This document shows positions 21,801-33,664 of a stretch of 64,000 nt of DNA, piece by piece. Under the pieces are notes generated by a model. It made no database searches. It saw nothing but the letters and a program-made list of their open reading frames with translations, and was not told where the DNA came from. Origin of the DNA: Chlorella sp. KRBP (lineage: Eukaryota; Chlorophyta; Trebouxiophyceae; Chlorellales; Chlorellaceae); contig QAXK01001918.1 of the NCBI GenBank assembly GCA_004335735.1, positions 1 through 64,000 on the forward strand, read 5' to 3'. Numbering within the stretch: position 1 is the stretch's first letter; each line of letters begins with the position of its first letter. Position numbers and translations under genes: made by a program.

Positions 21801-24800
21801 ACACAGAGGGGGACAGCGCCTGGCTGGAGAGGGATGGCATGGCCTCGAGGGGCGGCCACGGGCGCAGGCGGCTGAGCATGAGCAGGGCTGGGTAGAGGCT
21901 GGTGTGCAGCTGGGGCAGGTGGATGTCGGTGCTTGTGGTGGAGGTGGTGCCGTCCCGCTCCAGTTGAGCCACGGCGGCCTCTAGCTGGTCGCGCAGGAAG
22001 GCGTGCAGGCCAGGGAAGCGAACGAAGAACTCCAGGCCTGCATGGGAACAGACCAGCGGCGGGTGTGGGGATGCATGTGGTGCTGCAGGACCTGTAAGAC
22101 ACCGAGGTGCTGTTGGCTGTCACACAGTGCTTCATCTGTTTGCCAGGAATTGCTGCACCAGATGGACACTCAACACACCGCAACACACCTGTGACGGCGC
22201 GCTTGGGCACCTCCCACTTGAGCATGTTTTTGAAGCCCATGACGCGCACGGACAGCGCGGTGAAGCACAGCGTGGCGGCGTTGCGCACCTCCCACGCAGG
22301 GTCGGAGAGGCACGTGATGCACACCTGCAGCACGGCAGCCACGCACATGAGCGACCCACCACGCTCAAACACAGCCACAAACACGAGCCAAGACTCTGCG
22401 GAGGAGGGCGGCTTAAACAGTGCAAGATAGCATGCGGTCATGTAGTCATCCACTCACCTGCGTGCTGTGTGCCAGGTAGGCGCTCGTGTCCACGGCTAGC
22501 TGTGCGTCAGTCACCATGGCCCTCAGCACGTTGAAGGCGTGCACGCGAGGGATGGGCTCCTCCGCACTGCCCGTGCTTGGGGCGCCTGCGGCTGCAGCCT
22601 GCTGCTGCTGCTGTGGCGTGAGGGTGAAGGCGGGTGCGCCCAGCTGCGCCACGGCCAGCACGCGCTGCATGGTGCGCGCCAGCAAGCCCTTGGAGGTGTT
22701 GCCGGGCTCAGCGCTCAGGATGGCGCACACGGCCATGGGGAGGCCTCCGCTGCGGCGGACAATGTCGTCCAGGGTCTGGCCGGGCTTGATCATCTGAACA
22801 CACGCACACACGCACGCACACAAGGCAGCTCTTGCCCAACAGTTCCCACCTCTGCAGCCCTGTTGCCACTGCCCTCATGAGTCAGTTCGAGTCGAGCAGA
22901 GTGTGTCTCACCTTGCTCATACACTGCTGCATGAGCTCCTGGGGCTGCTGGTTGAGAGAGGTGCTGGCACTCCTGCAGACGTGCACGTGCATGGCCACCA
23001 CGCCACACAAATGTTGGCCAGCTGCCGGCACACGTCCCACCGAAAGCTTGCTCCAGCCCCAAGCCCCAGCAACAGGCAATCTTTCCCCGCTGCTGATCCG
23101 TGCTGCCTTGGTTGCTGCGGCCTGCCGCCCCGTTTGCAAGCTACACACACAGGCCATCTGTCCAACACTGTACCTGAGCAGCTTGCCCACCACCAGAGTG
23201 AGCGCCGACGCCGCCTTGTCCAGTACGCCCGTGTGGCGCACCTGCAGCATCACGCTGCTCACCAGCAGCTGCCCCACCTGCTGCACCTGATCCACACCCA
23301 CCAGCCACGCGCCGCCTCCACCCCCTGCACTCCCTGCCGGCTGCTCTCCAGCACCACCCAATCCCAAGCCCTCCTCCAAGGGCATCACGTGCACAAGTGT
23401 CCCGGACAGGAGTGCCGCCTCCTTGACCGTCAGCCAGCACCCCGTCAGCACCACCTGCGCCTCCGGCCCTCCACCGCCCTCCTCATCCTCCCTCCCGCCC
23501 CCCTCGGCCTCCCCACCACCAAACTCCGCCTCGTCCGCGTCCTCCGCACCCAGGCCAGCAGTGGGCGCCGTCAGCGGAGGCACACCAATGGCAGCTGTGC
23601 GCCGCAGCAGGGTCAGCGTGCGCGTCACCAGGCCGCGCACGGCGGCGGGTGCTGCAGGGGAGCTGCAGGCCAGGTCCGACCAGGCTGTGTCTTCCACCAC
23701 GTAGCGCGCCAGGAGGAGGGGCCCGTGGGCGAAGGAGGAGCGGCAGGCTTGGAGGAGCCCGGTGCCTGATGGGGACGTGGCGCTGTCAGGCTCACTTGCC
23801 AGCTGCACACGACATCACACGTACACAATGACGCATGAATGCATGTGTAGACAGCCCAGGAGCGCCCCGGTGCATGCATTATCTGCCTGTCCCCTCCAGC
23901 TCCACACAGACAAAGAGCGTGTCTCTTCTCACCTCGCACTGTGCCTGCACCACGTCCAGCAACGAGTCCACAAAGACGAGCGTGGCCTCCAGCAGCTGCA
24001 CAGCACCTGGAGGGGCGCCCAACGCCACCCCTTGGCCCGCCTCCTGCGCCCCCTGGGTGGTGGCTGCTGCTTGCTGCACACTGGCGTGGGGCCCCAGGCG
24101 CACGTGCCAGCCCAGCCCAACCACGTACTTGGAGAACACGAGCTTGAGCATGCGGGCGCCTGGTGGGCACACAGGGCACAGTGCACGCGTGCAGAAGGGC
24201 ACAGGCATGGGCTCATTAGCGGAGTGGGGTTGAGGGCGTGAGAGCTAGCAGGGTGAGAGTGGCCTGAGCTGTTGCCTGTCTTCTGATCCTTGGTGCCCTG
24301 ACCCAGTGGTGGAGTAACCCGAATGCAAGCAGCAAGCACAGGGCGTGGCTGCAGGCAAGCACATTACGCACCTGCATCAGCCTCCCGCAGCTTTGGGCTG
24401 CACAGCAGCTGGTAGGCCCAGCGCAGCAGCGGCAGGAGCGCGTCACACGTGTCCAAGCCTGGCCAGGGCGCGGGGAAGCACATAAGTGCGGTAGAGGCGC
24501 TCTGCAGGCACCATGGCCACAGGACAGCACGTGCGCCGTGTGCCCGCTGTCAGTGCCACTGCTTAGCATTTTTTGGCATCCATCCCTACCAAGGCAGAAG
24601 ACAGCATATAAGACGATCGCCCCTCCTCCACACGCACCTCCCGCAGCTTGGCCCACGAGTCAATGGCGTTGGACAGCAGCAGCTGCACCACGCGCGGCGT
24701 GACGAACGAGGGCGGGTACGGGCTCACGCCACCCGCCTTGCCTGGCTGTTGGTGGGACGCCGTAGGGGGCGGGCTGATGAGTGGCCAGGCGGCCAGCAGG

Positions 24801-27800
24801 GCGTTGAGCACCTCAATGGCAAGGTACTTGCGCTCAAACGGGGCACCTGGGGGCAGGTACGATAGCCAACACGCACGCCAGCACGCGGTGGCGACAACGC
24901 AACAATGACGAGCATTGCATGCGGCGTCGCACACCTGCAGTGGGAAGTGTATCAAAACGGATGGGGAAGAAAAGCTCACCTGGGTAGATGCTGTTGACCA
25001 TGGTGCTGCAGGTCCACTGGCAGAAGCCCTGCACCAGCGCCAGCGTCGCGGCGTCCGCCCTCCGCGCCTCATCAATCCCGTCCCCCCCCACGGCGCCCTC
25101 CAGGTCACCGTCGCGCACCAGACCCAGCACGGGCACCGTGCCACGCCCGCGCAGCGCACCGGCAAACCGCCCGCCCGTGGCGCCCGCTGACAGGTTGCCC
25201 GCCCTGCCCACAAGCACACAAGCCACACCAAGAGTGCGTGCACACACGGGTCTGCCCACTGCTATGCCCCATGTGGATCCACGTAAGGCAGTAGCAAGCA
25301 AATCACCCGTCACAACCCATGTGCCCACCTGTGCGTGCACGCCGCCGCCGCCACCTGCAGTCGCGCCATGAGCTTCTGCACCAGTGAGATGCACCGGTTG
25401 CGCAGACCCGGGGAGGTGGCCCGTAGGCAGACCGCCAGCCAGCGCGCCACCACCTGCACCTCTAGCCGTGCGGGCGCCTCGGCCTGCTTGGGGTTGGTGG
25501 ACACCAGCTCTAGGCAGTCGGTGCGCACGCTCTCGTTCTCGTGCACGACGGCTGTAAGCAGCACCTGCGTGGGCAGCGCACGGATTGATGCTGTGGATGT
25601 GATCACCTGCGACCACACCTGAGCTGCTTGCACGCTGCCCACACTGCTGAGCAATGTACAGAGCGCAGGCACAGGTAGGGTTGAGAAGAGTCGTGCCTAC
25701 CTGTGCCACGTCTACACCCAGCGCCTTCTTGCAGTCAGCCAGCACGTCCAGCCCCGCCACCAGCTGCAGTTGCCGTGCCGACCGCAGCACGCTGATGAGC
25801 GCTGCCGTGGCGTCCGCACCCCCTGGCCTCTGGCTGCCCTGGGCCTGGTGGGCCATGATGCCGCGGATGAGCGCCAGGAGGGTGGAGGGGTCGAGGGAGA
25901 GCACCACGGGCAGGGCGTGCACCGACACGCTCAGGCGGAGACGCTCGTCGTCTGCACACCATCGACATGCAAGCACGGGCCAACACTCACAGTCCCAACG
26001 CTTCCTCTCACGCAGCAACTGCTCCACAAGTGCTGAGCCGTTTGGTCTCCAACCTTGCTGCTGTTGCAGGCCTGCCGCTGCCCGCACCTGAGAGGAGGGC
26101 TGCCAGCAGGTCAGGCAGCCACCACCGCTGCCACGCCGCCAGCCCAGCGCTGATGCCGCCAGCACCTTCACCATCGCCCTGCTGGGTGCTGTCTGCTTGC
26201 ATGATTGGCGAGGAAGCGGGTCCCTGCTGGGAGGCCTGCTGGCACTCCGTGCGTAGTCGCTCTAGCAGCACCTTGAGCATCTGGGCGGCAGCACTGGAGG
26301 TGACCAAGTCCTGAAGCAGCAGCAACAGCAACAGAGCGGCAGCAGCACAGCCATGTAGTCATGGCGCACGTACGGGTCTAGAACCACACTTCAGAGTGAG
26401 TCATGGTGTGTGGCCACATGGGTGCCGTGCGCCGTGCGCTCACCGTGAGCGCGTGGATGGCCTCGCGGATCAGGGGCGGGTGCAGCTCCATCAGGCGCAG
26501 CGCGGGCATGTGGGGCAGCAGCGACTTGAGACGCAGGTACCTGCAGCCACCCCAGCAACACACACAAAGGGATGCACACAGTGCCTCACAGTGCCGTGGG
26601 CCATTCAATGGTTGCCAGGGTGCCTGCAGCGTCCAACAGCACAATGGAATTCCCGCTCACCTGCCCTTGCGCTCAGTGGGCATGCGCAGCAGGCGCACTG
26701 CCATGTCCTCAAGGGCCAGCGGGGGGGAACCAGAGGAGGCTGGCCCAGCACCCAAGTGCTGCTGGTTCCGCTGCTGCAGCTGGACCAGCTCAAGTGCCAT
26801 GTCAAACGTCTCTTGGAGCTGCACCACAGCACAGCCGCGCAGCACGCCAGCGTCAGCACGCCACCATCAGCATCAGCAGCACGGCATGCTTCATACTGCA
26901 CGCATGTTGGCAGAGGAGAGACGGCCAAGGTCCATGTGGCGCACCTGTCGTTGCGTGTAGGACACTGCAGAGTCCATGTTGGTCCACAGCACGTCCATGA
27001 CGAAGTCCACAGCTTCAGGGCTTAGGGCTGGGGGAGGGCCTCGGCTGCTCATGGCAGCAACACCCTCCTCCTCATCCTCTGCGGCTTGCAGTTGCCCGTT
27101 CTGGTCTTGCTCCTGTGATGGGTGCACCTCTGACGGGTGTGGCGCCGCTGCAGGGAGGGGAACGGGCGTCCCGTATGCTAGCCACTGGTCCAGCAACTGC
27201 ACACATGATAGTGACACATGATAGTGACACATGGTAGTGTGCCCACGTGTAAGACCACGTGCTGCACGTCCAGACGTTTTGGCTGCAGTGCGCTGCCATA
27301 CATCATGTACCTGGCGCACGCAGGCGGTGGCCGCACACGCCGCCTGGTACTTGAGGTGGCCATCACGCGCCAGCTGTACCTGCGGGCAGAGTAGACAAGA
27401 GAGAAGGAATGAAGCGAGCATGATCTTACCAGCAGCTCTTGGAGAGCAGGCTCTCTGCGGCTGGCCGCCTCGCTATGTATACACCCTTCAAGGCTCGGCC
27501 TCACCTGCAGGATGCTCCACATGAGCGCGCCCTCCACCAAGAAGGTCCACGAGGGGCCGGGCTGCAGAGTGAAGGGCGGGCTGCCGTCAGCAGGCGTTGC
27601 GGCCTGGGCAGCGCCTTGCTGGTGCGCCGTTGCTTTGGTTGCGACTCGTAGGGGCCAGCACATGGCCGCCAGTGGCACAGTGTTGAGCAGACCTCTCAGC
27701 ATGCAGACCTTGCCCACCTGCGCCGACCACGGCACACCGTCACGATGCAAGTGCTCAGGCTGGCTACAGTGCGCCACCTGCTGTCAGTCCGAGCCTGCAG

Positions 27801-29395
27801 CAACGTGCACACACTGCTCTCACCAGGGAGCAGCGTGCCACTTGCACGGCCAGGCTGGTGCCTGACGCGTGTAGAGCCTGCTCCACCACACCCACGTCAC
27901 CCTCAAGCTGGTGAGGCTCTGCTGAGGTGCTGCTGGCAGCAGGCTCCACTGTGCAGCCGACCGCTAGCTGGTCCGGCGTGAGGAAGAGTCCTTGCGCCAT
28001 GAGGGCCACCACACGGTGCGGTGCGATGGAGGGGCACACGGCCGCCATCCACACCACCACGGCTGCAGACGCCATGGCCTCCCGCACCAACACCTCACCC
28101 TGCGTGGTGAGTGCACCACGAAGACAAGCAGCAGCAGGAGTGAACGCTCCGTACCCACCTTGCAGAATATGGAACAGCCCCTGCACGGCACAAGCACCCT
28201 GACCCGCAATGGCCCCGCACCTGCAGAGCGAGCAGCATGGCCTCCGTCGCCCGCACCAGCGCCCCCCTCCCCTCCTCCCCTCCAGAGGCCGCCATGTCGT
28301 TCCCGTGCTTGGCAATCAAGTAGTAGAGCGCAGAGATGGCGTCCTGCACGGCTGACATCTGGCTGGGTGCGAGCACGTGCTGCGTGTCGCTGTGCTCCTG
28401 CTGCTCCGCCTGCGTGCCTGGCTCCGCAGCCCCCTGCTGCAAGGAGGCATTGCCCTGCGTGAGCCGGGTGCTGGAGGTGCTGGGCCCTCCTTCCGTGGGG
28501 CTGGCAGAGGCGGCTGTGAGCACCGTGAGAACGCTGGAGGCCACAGCGTGCACTGCCGGCGTGACTGCGGGCGCGACCCACTGCTGGAACAGCGGCAGCT
28601 GGGCTATGAGGGACGCGAGGGCCTGGCCCAGCGCCAGGGACGCCCTGGGACGTCGCTGCTGCTGTTGCTGTTGCTGCTGCTCCTGGCTGGTCTGTGCTGC
28701 CTCCCGGATGACCAGGGTGACCAGGGCTGCACCCACCGCGTCTGCAGGCATCCATCCAACAGGCGGGTGCGCATCAGGGCGCATGCCAAAGGAGGTGGCC
28801 CGTTTGTATACACTGTGATGTGCACCCTGACCTTGGTGTTGCGGCCCTGTGCTCTTCTTGAGGGCGGTGAGCACGGCGCGGTGCCAAGGCGCCGAGTTGT
28901 CGGCAAACACCGTCTCCAGCAGGAGGCCCAAAGCTTGCTGCAGCTGGTCGCCAAAGCCGCCCTGCTTGCACGCCAAGCCCGAGATGCAGCCGTTGATGGG
29001 ACAGATGGTGCGGCGCAGAGTGGCGGCTGCACCTCCCAGCCCGCGCTGGCGCTCACCTTGGCCAGTTCCGCCTGGAACACGGTGATCAGCTGCTTGATGT
29101 CCTCCACCTCGCCGCTGGCGAACTGCAGCTGCGAGAGGTTGAGCACCTCTGCTGCCAGGCTGCGGACGCCAGGGGCCGGCGGCGCGGACTGAGTGGGGCT
29201 GAGGCCCTGGGCCAGCGCTGATACCTGCAAGCAGAATGCCAGCATCAGATGGTCTGAGACATGGCTCTCCGTGTGCTTGCTGAGGTGCTGCGCTCTGCGC
29301 ACCTGCTCGAGTGCGGCAGGCGAGAAGACGGGCGGCGCGCCGTCTGCCCATTTGCGGCGCCGCTGCTGGTGCGCCTTCGTCTGCTTGCTCGCCAT
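18840..29395 (-). CDS. THADA: THADA/Trm732 homologue (DUF2428), tRNA 2'-O-methyltransferase partner
   Basis: Twenty-five exons join in phase into 2,509 aa: 29395-29303, 29224-29057, 28961-28832, 28741-28221, 28099-27824, 27717-27505, 27379-27311, 27196-26945, 26818-26661, 26540-26444, 26310-26088, 25951-25701, 25618-25329, 25203-24980, 24846-24638, 24501-24372, 24159-23933, 23802-23174, 22972-22912, 22793-22458, 22324-22189, 22037-21375, 21227-20633, 20531-19976, 19862-18840. THADA signatures are clear: CSPKLREADAGARMLKLVFS (~1098-1117), TLDDIVRRSGGLPMAVCAIL (~1412), DPAWEVRNAATLCFTALSVR (DUF2428, ~1527), FFVRFPGLHAFL and GVRELAARALVPLVP (~1660). Trm732/THADA binds FTSJ1/Trm7 and directs 2'-O-methylation of position 32 in tRNA anticodon loops. 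Animal and plant forms have ~1,950-2,150 aa; the extra length here is Gln-, Ala- and Gly-rich insertions. The fold is all-helical HEAT/ARM repeats. Confidence 0.95.
23111..23150. repeat. Dispersed repeat B, copy 1 (THADA intron)
   Basis: 40 nt containing CCCGTTTGCAAGCTACACA match 60753-60792 at 36 of 40 positions, same orientation. Both copies sit in introns of minus-strand genes. Confidence 0.8.
27203..27239. repeat. 13-nt tandem repeat, three copies
   Basis: ACATGATAGTGAC is repeated exactly twice and a third time with one change. It lies within the THADA intron between the exons at 27379-27311 and 27196-26945. Confidence 0.85.
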
Positions 29396-29533
29396 TGTTT
29401 TGTCTGCGCAGGTTCGTTCTCTTTGCCGTGCTCAAACACAATTTTGACTTTTTACCCGTGATGCAGAAAGCACGAAATGGGCACGATGCAGAGCGATGCA
29501 TTGAGAGAGCATTTCAGTTTAGAGGTCTTCCGG

Positions 29534-30982
29534 TTAAGCCTGCTTGGGGCGCGGCTTGCTGATCCTGAGGAGCAGCGACAAGGTCCAGTGCACGTTGAGG
29601 CCCACCAGCGCCAGCATGAAGATGGGCCCCAGCGCGTAGATGTTGTAGTGGGTGCCTATCTCCTCGCACTTGCGCAGCCACCGCCGGTAAAAGTCCAGCA
29701 CCATGTACGGGTACCACATGAGGCGCAGCACCACCCACGAGATGTAGAAGAGGGCCTGTTGTACGCACACGTCGACGATGGGCACAAACGGCGCAAGGTG
29801 AGTGCATGGCGGTAGATCCTCGGCACAGCATCAGGAGTAGCGACAGCACGCCCCAAACACGCCCCGAATCACCCAGGGCGCACCTCTTGCAACGGCACCA
29901 GGATGTTGATGGTGCGCTTGGAGATGAGCAGCCAAGTGTTGATCTCCACGAGCATGCAGTGCGCTAGGCACTCCATGAACCTGCGCACAGGATACGACCG
30001 AAGCGTGCGGGGCGTGGCACACACTGCACTCTGCCCTTACACGCATGTGCAGAACTGCTGCTGATGGGACGGCCCGCAGACACTGCTGTTCCCCCCCTAC
30101 TGAGAGCAAGGCCGCTTCTGCCCTGCTGCTGCCGGTAGTGCACCGAGCGCCTGTGCTCACTGTGGGTCGACAAAGGGCGCAGTGATGAGCCCCAGCGCCA
30201 GCAAGTGGTGCACGATGATGACGTTGGGCGCCTTGACGCAGTCTGGGTGCATGTATACGAACATGATGTCGGTCTGCGGGGTGTTGAGAGGGGCACGCTG
30301 ATGACACGCGCATCATGACGCTCGTTCGCAAGACTGGTGAGCGCACGCAGTGCCTGGGATGCTGCGGAGGGTAGATTCTGCTTTTATAGACCTGTCCCGA
30401 CAGCTGCTCCTGCTGTCGGCTGTGGTGGTGAGGCTGGTGCGGACGCGGTGACGCACCGCGAAGTAGAGGACGGAGCACACGGCGAGCATCATGCCACCCG
30501 ACCACCCGAGCAAGAAGACCACGTTGAGGACGTTGAGCACGCCGATGAGCCACAAGTTGAGGATGTCATGTTGCCTGCGGGGACCGGGGGGCGCAGACAA
30601 CCGGTCGACCAGGTAGCCCGCCCCCCGCCCAGATCATTTCAGGTGGGTGTGCTCAAGTCGCAGGGTCGGTGAATGCTTGCGAGAGTAGCCTGCTGCTCAC
30701 CTAGCTGCCACTGGGAGCGGCGTGCCCCGAGTGCTCAGGGGTGGCCCACTACTTGAGGAGATGCGGTGCCTCCTGGCCACGGCGACGGCGTCTTGGTCGC
30801 CTCCAGCGCCAATGACATCGCTCGCTGGCTCCTGGTTGCCTGCGGGTGACGCGCAGCGAAGGAAGCCTTCGCGTTTGGCGCCACGCGCGGGGAAGATACT
30901 TGGTGCCGGCAACAGCGGCGAACACACCTGCGTACGCATCCTTTGCACCTCCTTCAGGCTGCTGCTGCACCTTCAATGCCAT
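29534..30982 (-). CDS. TLC-domain membrane protein (TMEM56/TLCD type)
   Basis: Six exons (30982-30928, 30839-30701, 30574-30457, 30273-30161, 29980-29884, 29755-29534) give 247 aa. After a polar N terminus of ~64 residues come several membrane helices. Two are WLIGVLNVLNVVFLL and GGMMLAVCSVLYFA. Next comes the TLC core DIMFVYMHPDCVKAPN ... IIVHHLLALGLITAPF. Then ECLAHCMLVEINTWLL and VQQALFYISWVVLRLMWYPY follow, with a last helix and the tail KPRPKQA. The His pair in HH and the upstream D..xxHP are the family's marks. TLC proteins act in lipid synthesis, transport or sensing in the ER or plasma membrane; those without the ceramide synthase motif, as here, are of unclear activity. The stop is TAA. 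THADA begins 138 bp downstream on the same strand. Confidence 0.85.
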
Positions 30983-32208
30983 TGCTTATCTCAGAGCTCT
31001 CCTGACGATGGGACTGACTGGGTGGACGCGCGGACGCGGGGCGAGGGTGGCGTGCACTCATGCGATTTGCAAACAGGAAAGCACGGCTACACATTTAGAG
31101 ACTACAGCACATGTGCACCGCACCAATGGCGGCATGCGGGGAACGCCGTGCGGTTGTCAGGACTGCGACCCGGCCAAGAATATCTAGAGCAGGAGCACAG
31201 CCGGTGAAGGCTGCGCCGTCTGCGGTATGTTGCGGGGGGCTCCACGAGCAGGTGGCGGTGGAGTGAGCACTACAAGCTAAAATCAGGACATCGCCTCGAG
31301 AGCATGCTGGTCCGAAGCGGGTGACGGTGTACAAGGCAGAGCGGGGTGAGTCCAGCAAGGGGAGGGGCAGGAGGTGAGAGGTCCATCGCAAAGCACGGGC
31401 GGCAAGCCCATCCGCGGCAGCAGCGTTAACCCACCGAGCGCTGAGCTATGGCAGCAGCTAATCTTAGTCTCTCCCCTCTAAGCGAATCGTCGGCAGCAAA
31501 AAGGCACACAGTGGCACCGCCTCGTGCGTGTGCGCCGGGATGAAGGCAGGGCAAAGGTAGACAGACGTACACACACACTTTTGGGCAAGCAAGCAAGGGA
31601 AGCAGCAGTTGGCGCCCCACACAACAAAACACACTCACGCAGCCACGGGTGGGCGCAGGGGAGAAAGAACACACAACAACTAGAGTCTATGGCACCCCGC
31701 ACTAAAAATGTCCAGCAAGCATATCTATGGCGCCCCCATCTCACGGCGCTTCCGTTCACGTTCAGGCGCTACATCCGACTCACAGCTTGCGGCGGCCACC
31801 CGCATTCAGGCCAACGCGCTCGTGAAGCAGGGTGGAAAGTCCGCTGCAAGCACGCCAGTGCAATTTGGTTTCTTTGGCAACCTATACAACGCGTGTCCCC
31901 CACCACACACAAGTCTGGTGGCATGGTTGGGCAGCAGCAGCCCAACAGCGTGCGCCCAGTTTACAGTAAAAAACACCGGTAAAAGTGTGCGAAAAGCGTA
32001 TTGTCGTCCCTCCTGCAGTTTGCCTGGTTGTCTGGGCAGCTAGCCCAAACATACACCAGGGCGAGTACATGTTACTCACTCGTCCGTGTCCTTGCCGGGC
32101 ATTGCCGGCTTTAAAAATGAACCACTACAGTGCAGAGCTCCATCCGCTGTGCGGTCCCCCACGCTCAACGCCTGAAGCTGCTGTTTGTTGCCACGCGCAC
32201 ACTGTGCC
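30983..32208. other. 1.2-kb intergenic region with a weak plus-strand ORF
   Basis: It holds the TLC gene promoter and the 3' side of the next gene. An ATG frame at 31708-32043 (111 aa, MSSKHIYGAPISRRFRSRSG...) has a purine-rich start context and ordinary composition, but no family match and no splice partner. Most of the region is AT-richer than the genes around it. I see no firm gene. Confidence 0.45.
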
Positions 32209-33238
32209 TCAGGAGCACGACACTGGCCGTGCCTGTTTCCTGGGCCGTCGGGGACCACCACCGCCACCACCTGCCCCTGCAGCCGCGCCGCCGCTGTTGC
32301 CGCCCGACGTTGTGCCTGTGGCCATGGAAGGCAGGGCTTCGTGCTCCACAGTGCAGTCGTGCTGCACCTCCCTCGCTTGCGCCTTGGCGTGCCTGGGCCG
32401 CGTGCTGACGGGCGCTATGAGTGCCACGGTGCAGGCAGCGCCATTGTCCGGAGCAGCGCCGTCACCGCCATGGACGCGCTTGCTTGAACGGCCATTGGCC
32501 TGCTGCGGAGCCACCAGGCTTTCGTAGCTGGAGGCGCGGTCTGCCATGGTCATGTCAACTCTGCGGCTGGAGGAGGCAGCCACCACGGTCCCATCCTGCA
32601 CGCACAACAAGGCGGACTGAAGACAGGTGTGTTGGCAGGCACACAGGCGTGTTGGCAGCACTGCCCCAGCACAGCCCACCCCGGGCACTGTCGCCCCTGC
32701 CGTGTGAGTACACACCCACGCACCTGGGCAGGGTCGACCAGCGTGGCGGCAGGCAGACTGCTGCTGCTGCTGGTGGCTGCGGCGGCCTCCCCGCCAGCGG
32801 CGCGGCTGGTGGCGCTGCTCATGATGGAGGCCCGCAGGAGCGCTGTGGGGAAGGAAAAGGCCGCAAGGAACGCCTGCTGCTGCACCGTGAGCCCGCCCGG
32901 AGACTGCACGGCTGCTGCGGTTTGGTGGAGCGCTGCTGCTGTGTGTGGCGGGGCTGGTCCAGGCGTCACCCTGCAAGTGAGCACAAGAAGCACGCACGCG
33001 CACAGCCTCGTGTGTGTGCGGCTGTGCATGTTCCTGCCTGGCCCGACGCACCCCGCCCGCCCCCCGCAACTCACTTCTTGGTGGTGCCTGTATAACACAC
33101 GGCTGGAGCACTTTGCTGCACGCCTGCACTGTCGCTGTACTTGGCAGTGCGCTTGCGCTTCCGGCACTGCGTGGTGACGAGGACAGTCGGCGGCAGGTCC
33201 TCCGCGCGCCGCGCCTCTCCGCGCTTGGCGCCTGGCAT
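32209..33238 (-). CDS. Ala/Ser/Gly-rich hypothetical protein
   Basis: Three exons (33238-33075, 32970-32724, 32595-32209) join in phase into 265 aa. The N terminus is basic (MPGAKRGEARRAEDLPP, QCRKRKRTAKYSD), which could be a nuclear signal. The middle has QQQAFLAAFSFPTALLRASI, a short hydrophobic stretch, then Ser/Ala-rich sequence. The third exon holds RRVDMTMADRASSYESLV and a Gly-rich C terminus ending RPRKQARPVSCS. I recognise no family. Coding status rests on splice phases and composition only. It lies in a row of minus-strand genes between the TLC gene and the protein kinase. Confidence 0.55.
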
Positions 33239-33664
33239 GTCGCTTGCGCGCACGCTTGGCTACGTCTTGTCAATGCGTCCTGCGAGCGTGCAGCGTGCGT
33301 GTGCGCGGGTTGGCCTTGGGCTGGGAGTGTGTGGTGCCTTGAAAACTCTCAGTCCCCGCAGCAGCGCACACAGCCCACACGCACTGGCTTAGGCACGGCG
33401 CTCGGTCCTCGCTGCGCTTCGACGCAGGGGGGCTGCTTTAGCGCGCCGCCTGGGCAAATCGAAAATCTGCTCTCACGAGAGCACGAGAGAGAGCGTGCAG
33501 GACGCTGCAGCTGCGTAGTGGCTGTTGCTGTGCCGCTGTCCGCTCGCAATGAGGCGCAATGAGGCGTCGTGCGTGTCGAGGTGGATCTGCATGGAGGCCC
33601 AAAAAAGCGGGGAAGGGAGAGGAAGGAGGAGAAGTACAGGTTAAGCCGCACTGCTTCATCTCCA
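33239..33664. other. Intergenic, 426 bp
   Basis: It separates the hypothetical gene start from the kinase stop on the minus strand. A GA-rich run near 33476-33496 and 33600-33640 is the only feature I note. No gene is visible. Confidence 0.5.

Noticed and set aside
24480..24500. THADA exon starting at the CCAG acceptor just upstream of 24480
   Set aside because: Phase is wrong there; the acceptor before 24501 is in phase and adds SASTALMCFPAPWPGL, which fits THADA relatives.
31380..31460. tRNA-like A box on the minus strand (TAGCTCAGCGCTCGG)
   Set aside because: No matching B box (GGTTCGA) or acceptor-stem pairing at the right distance, so a tRNA is not supported.
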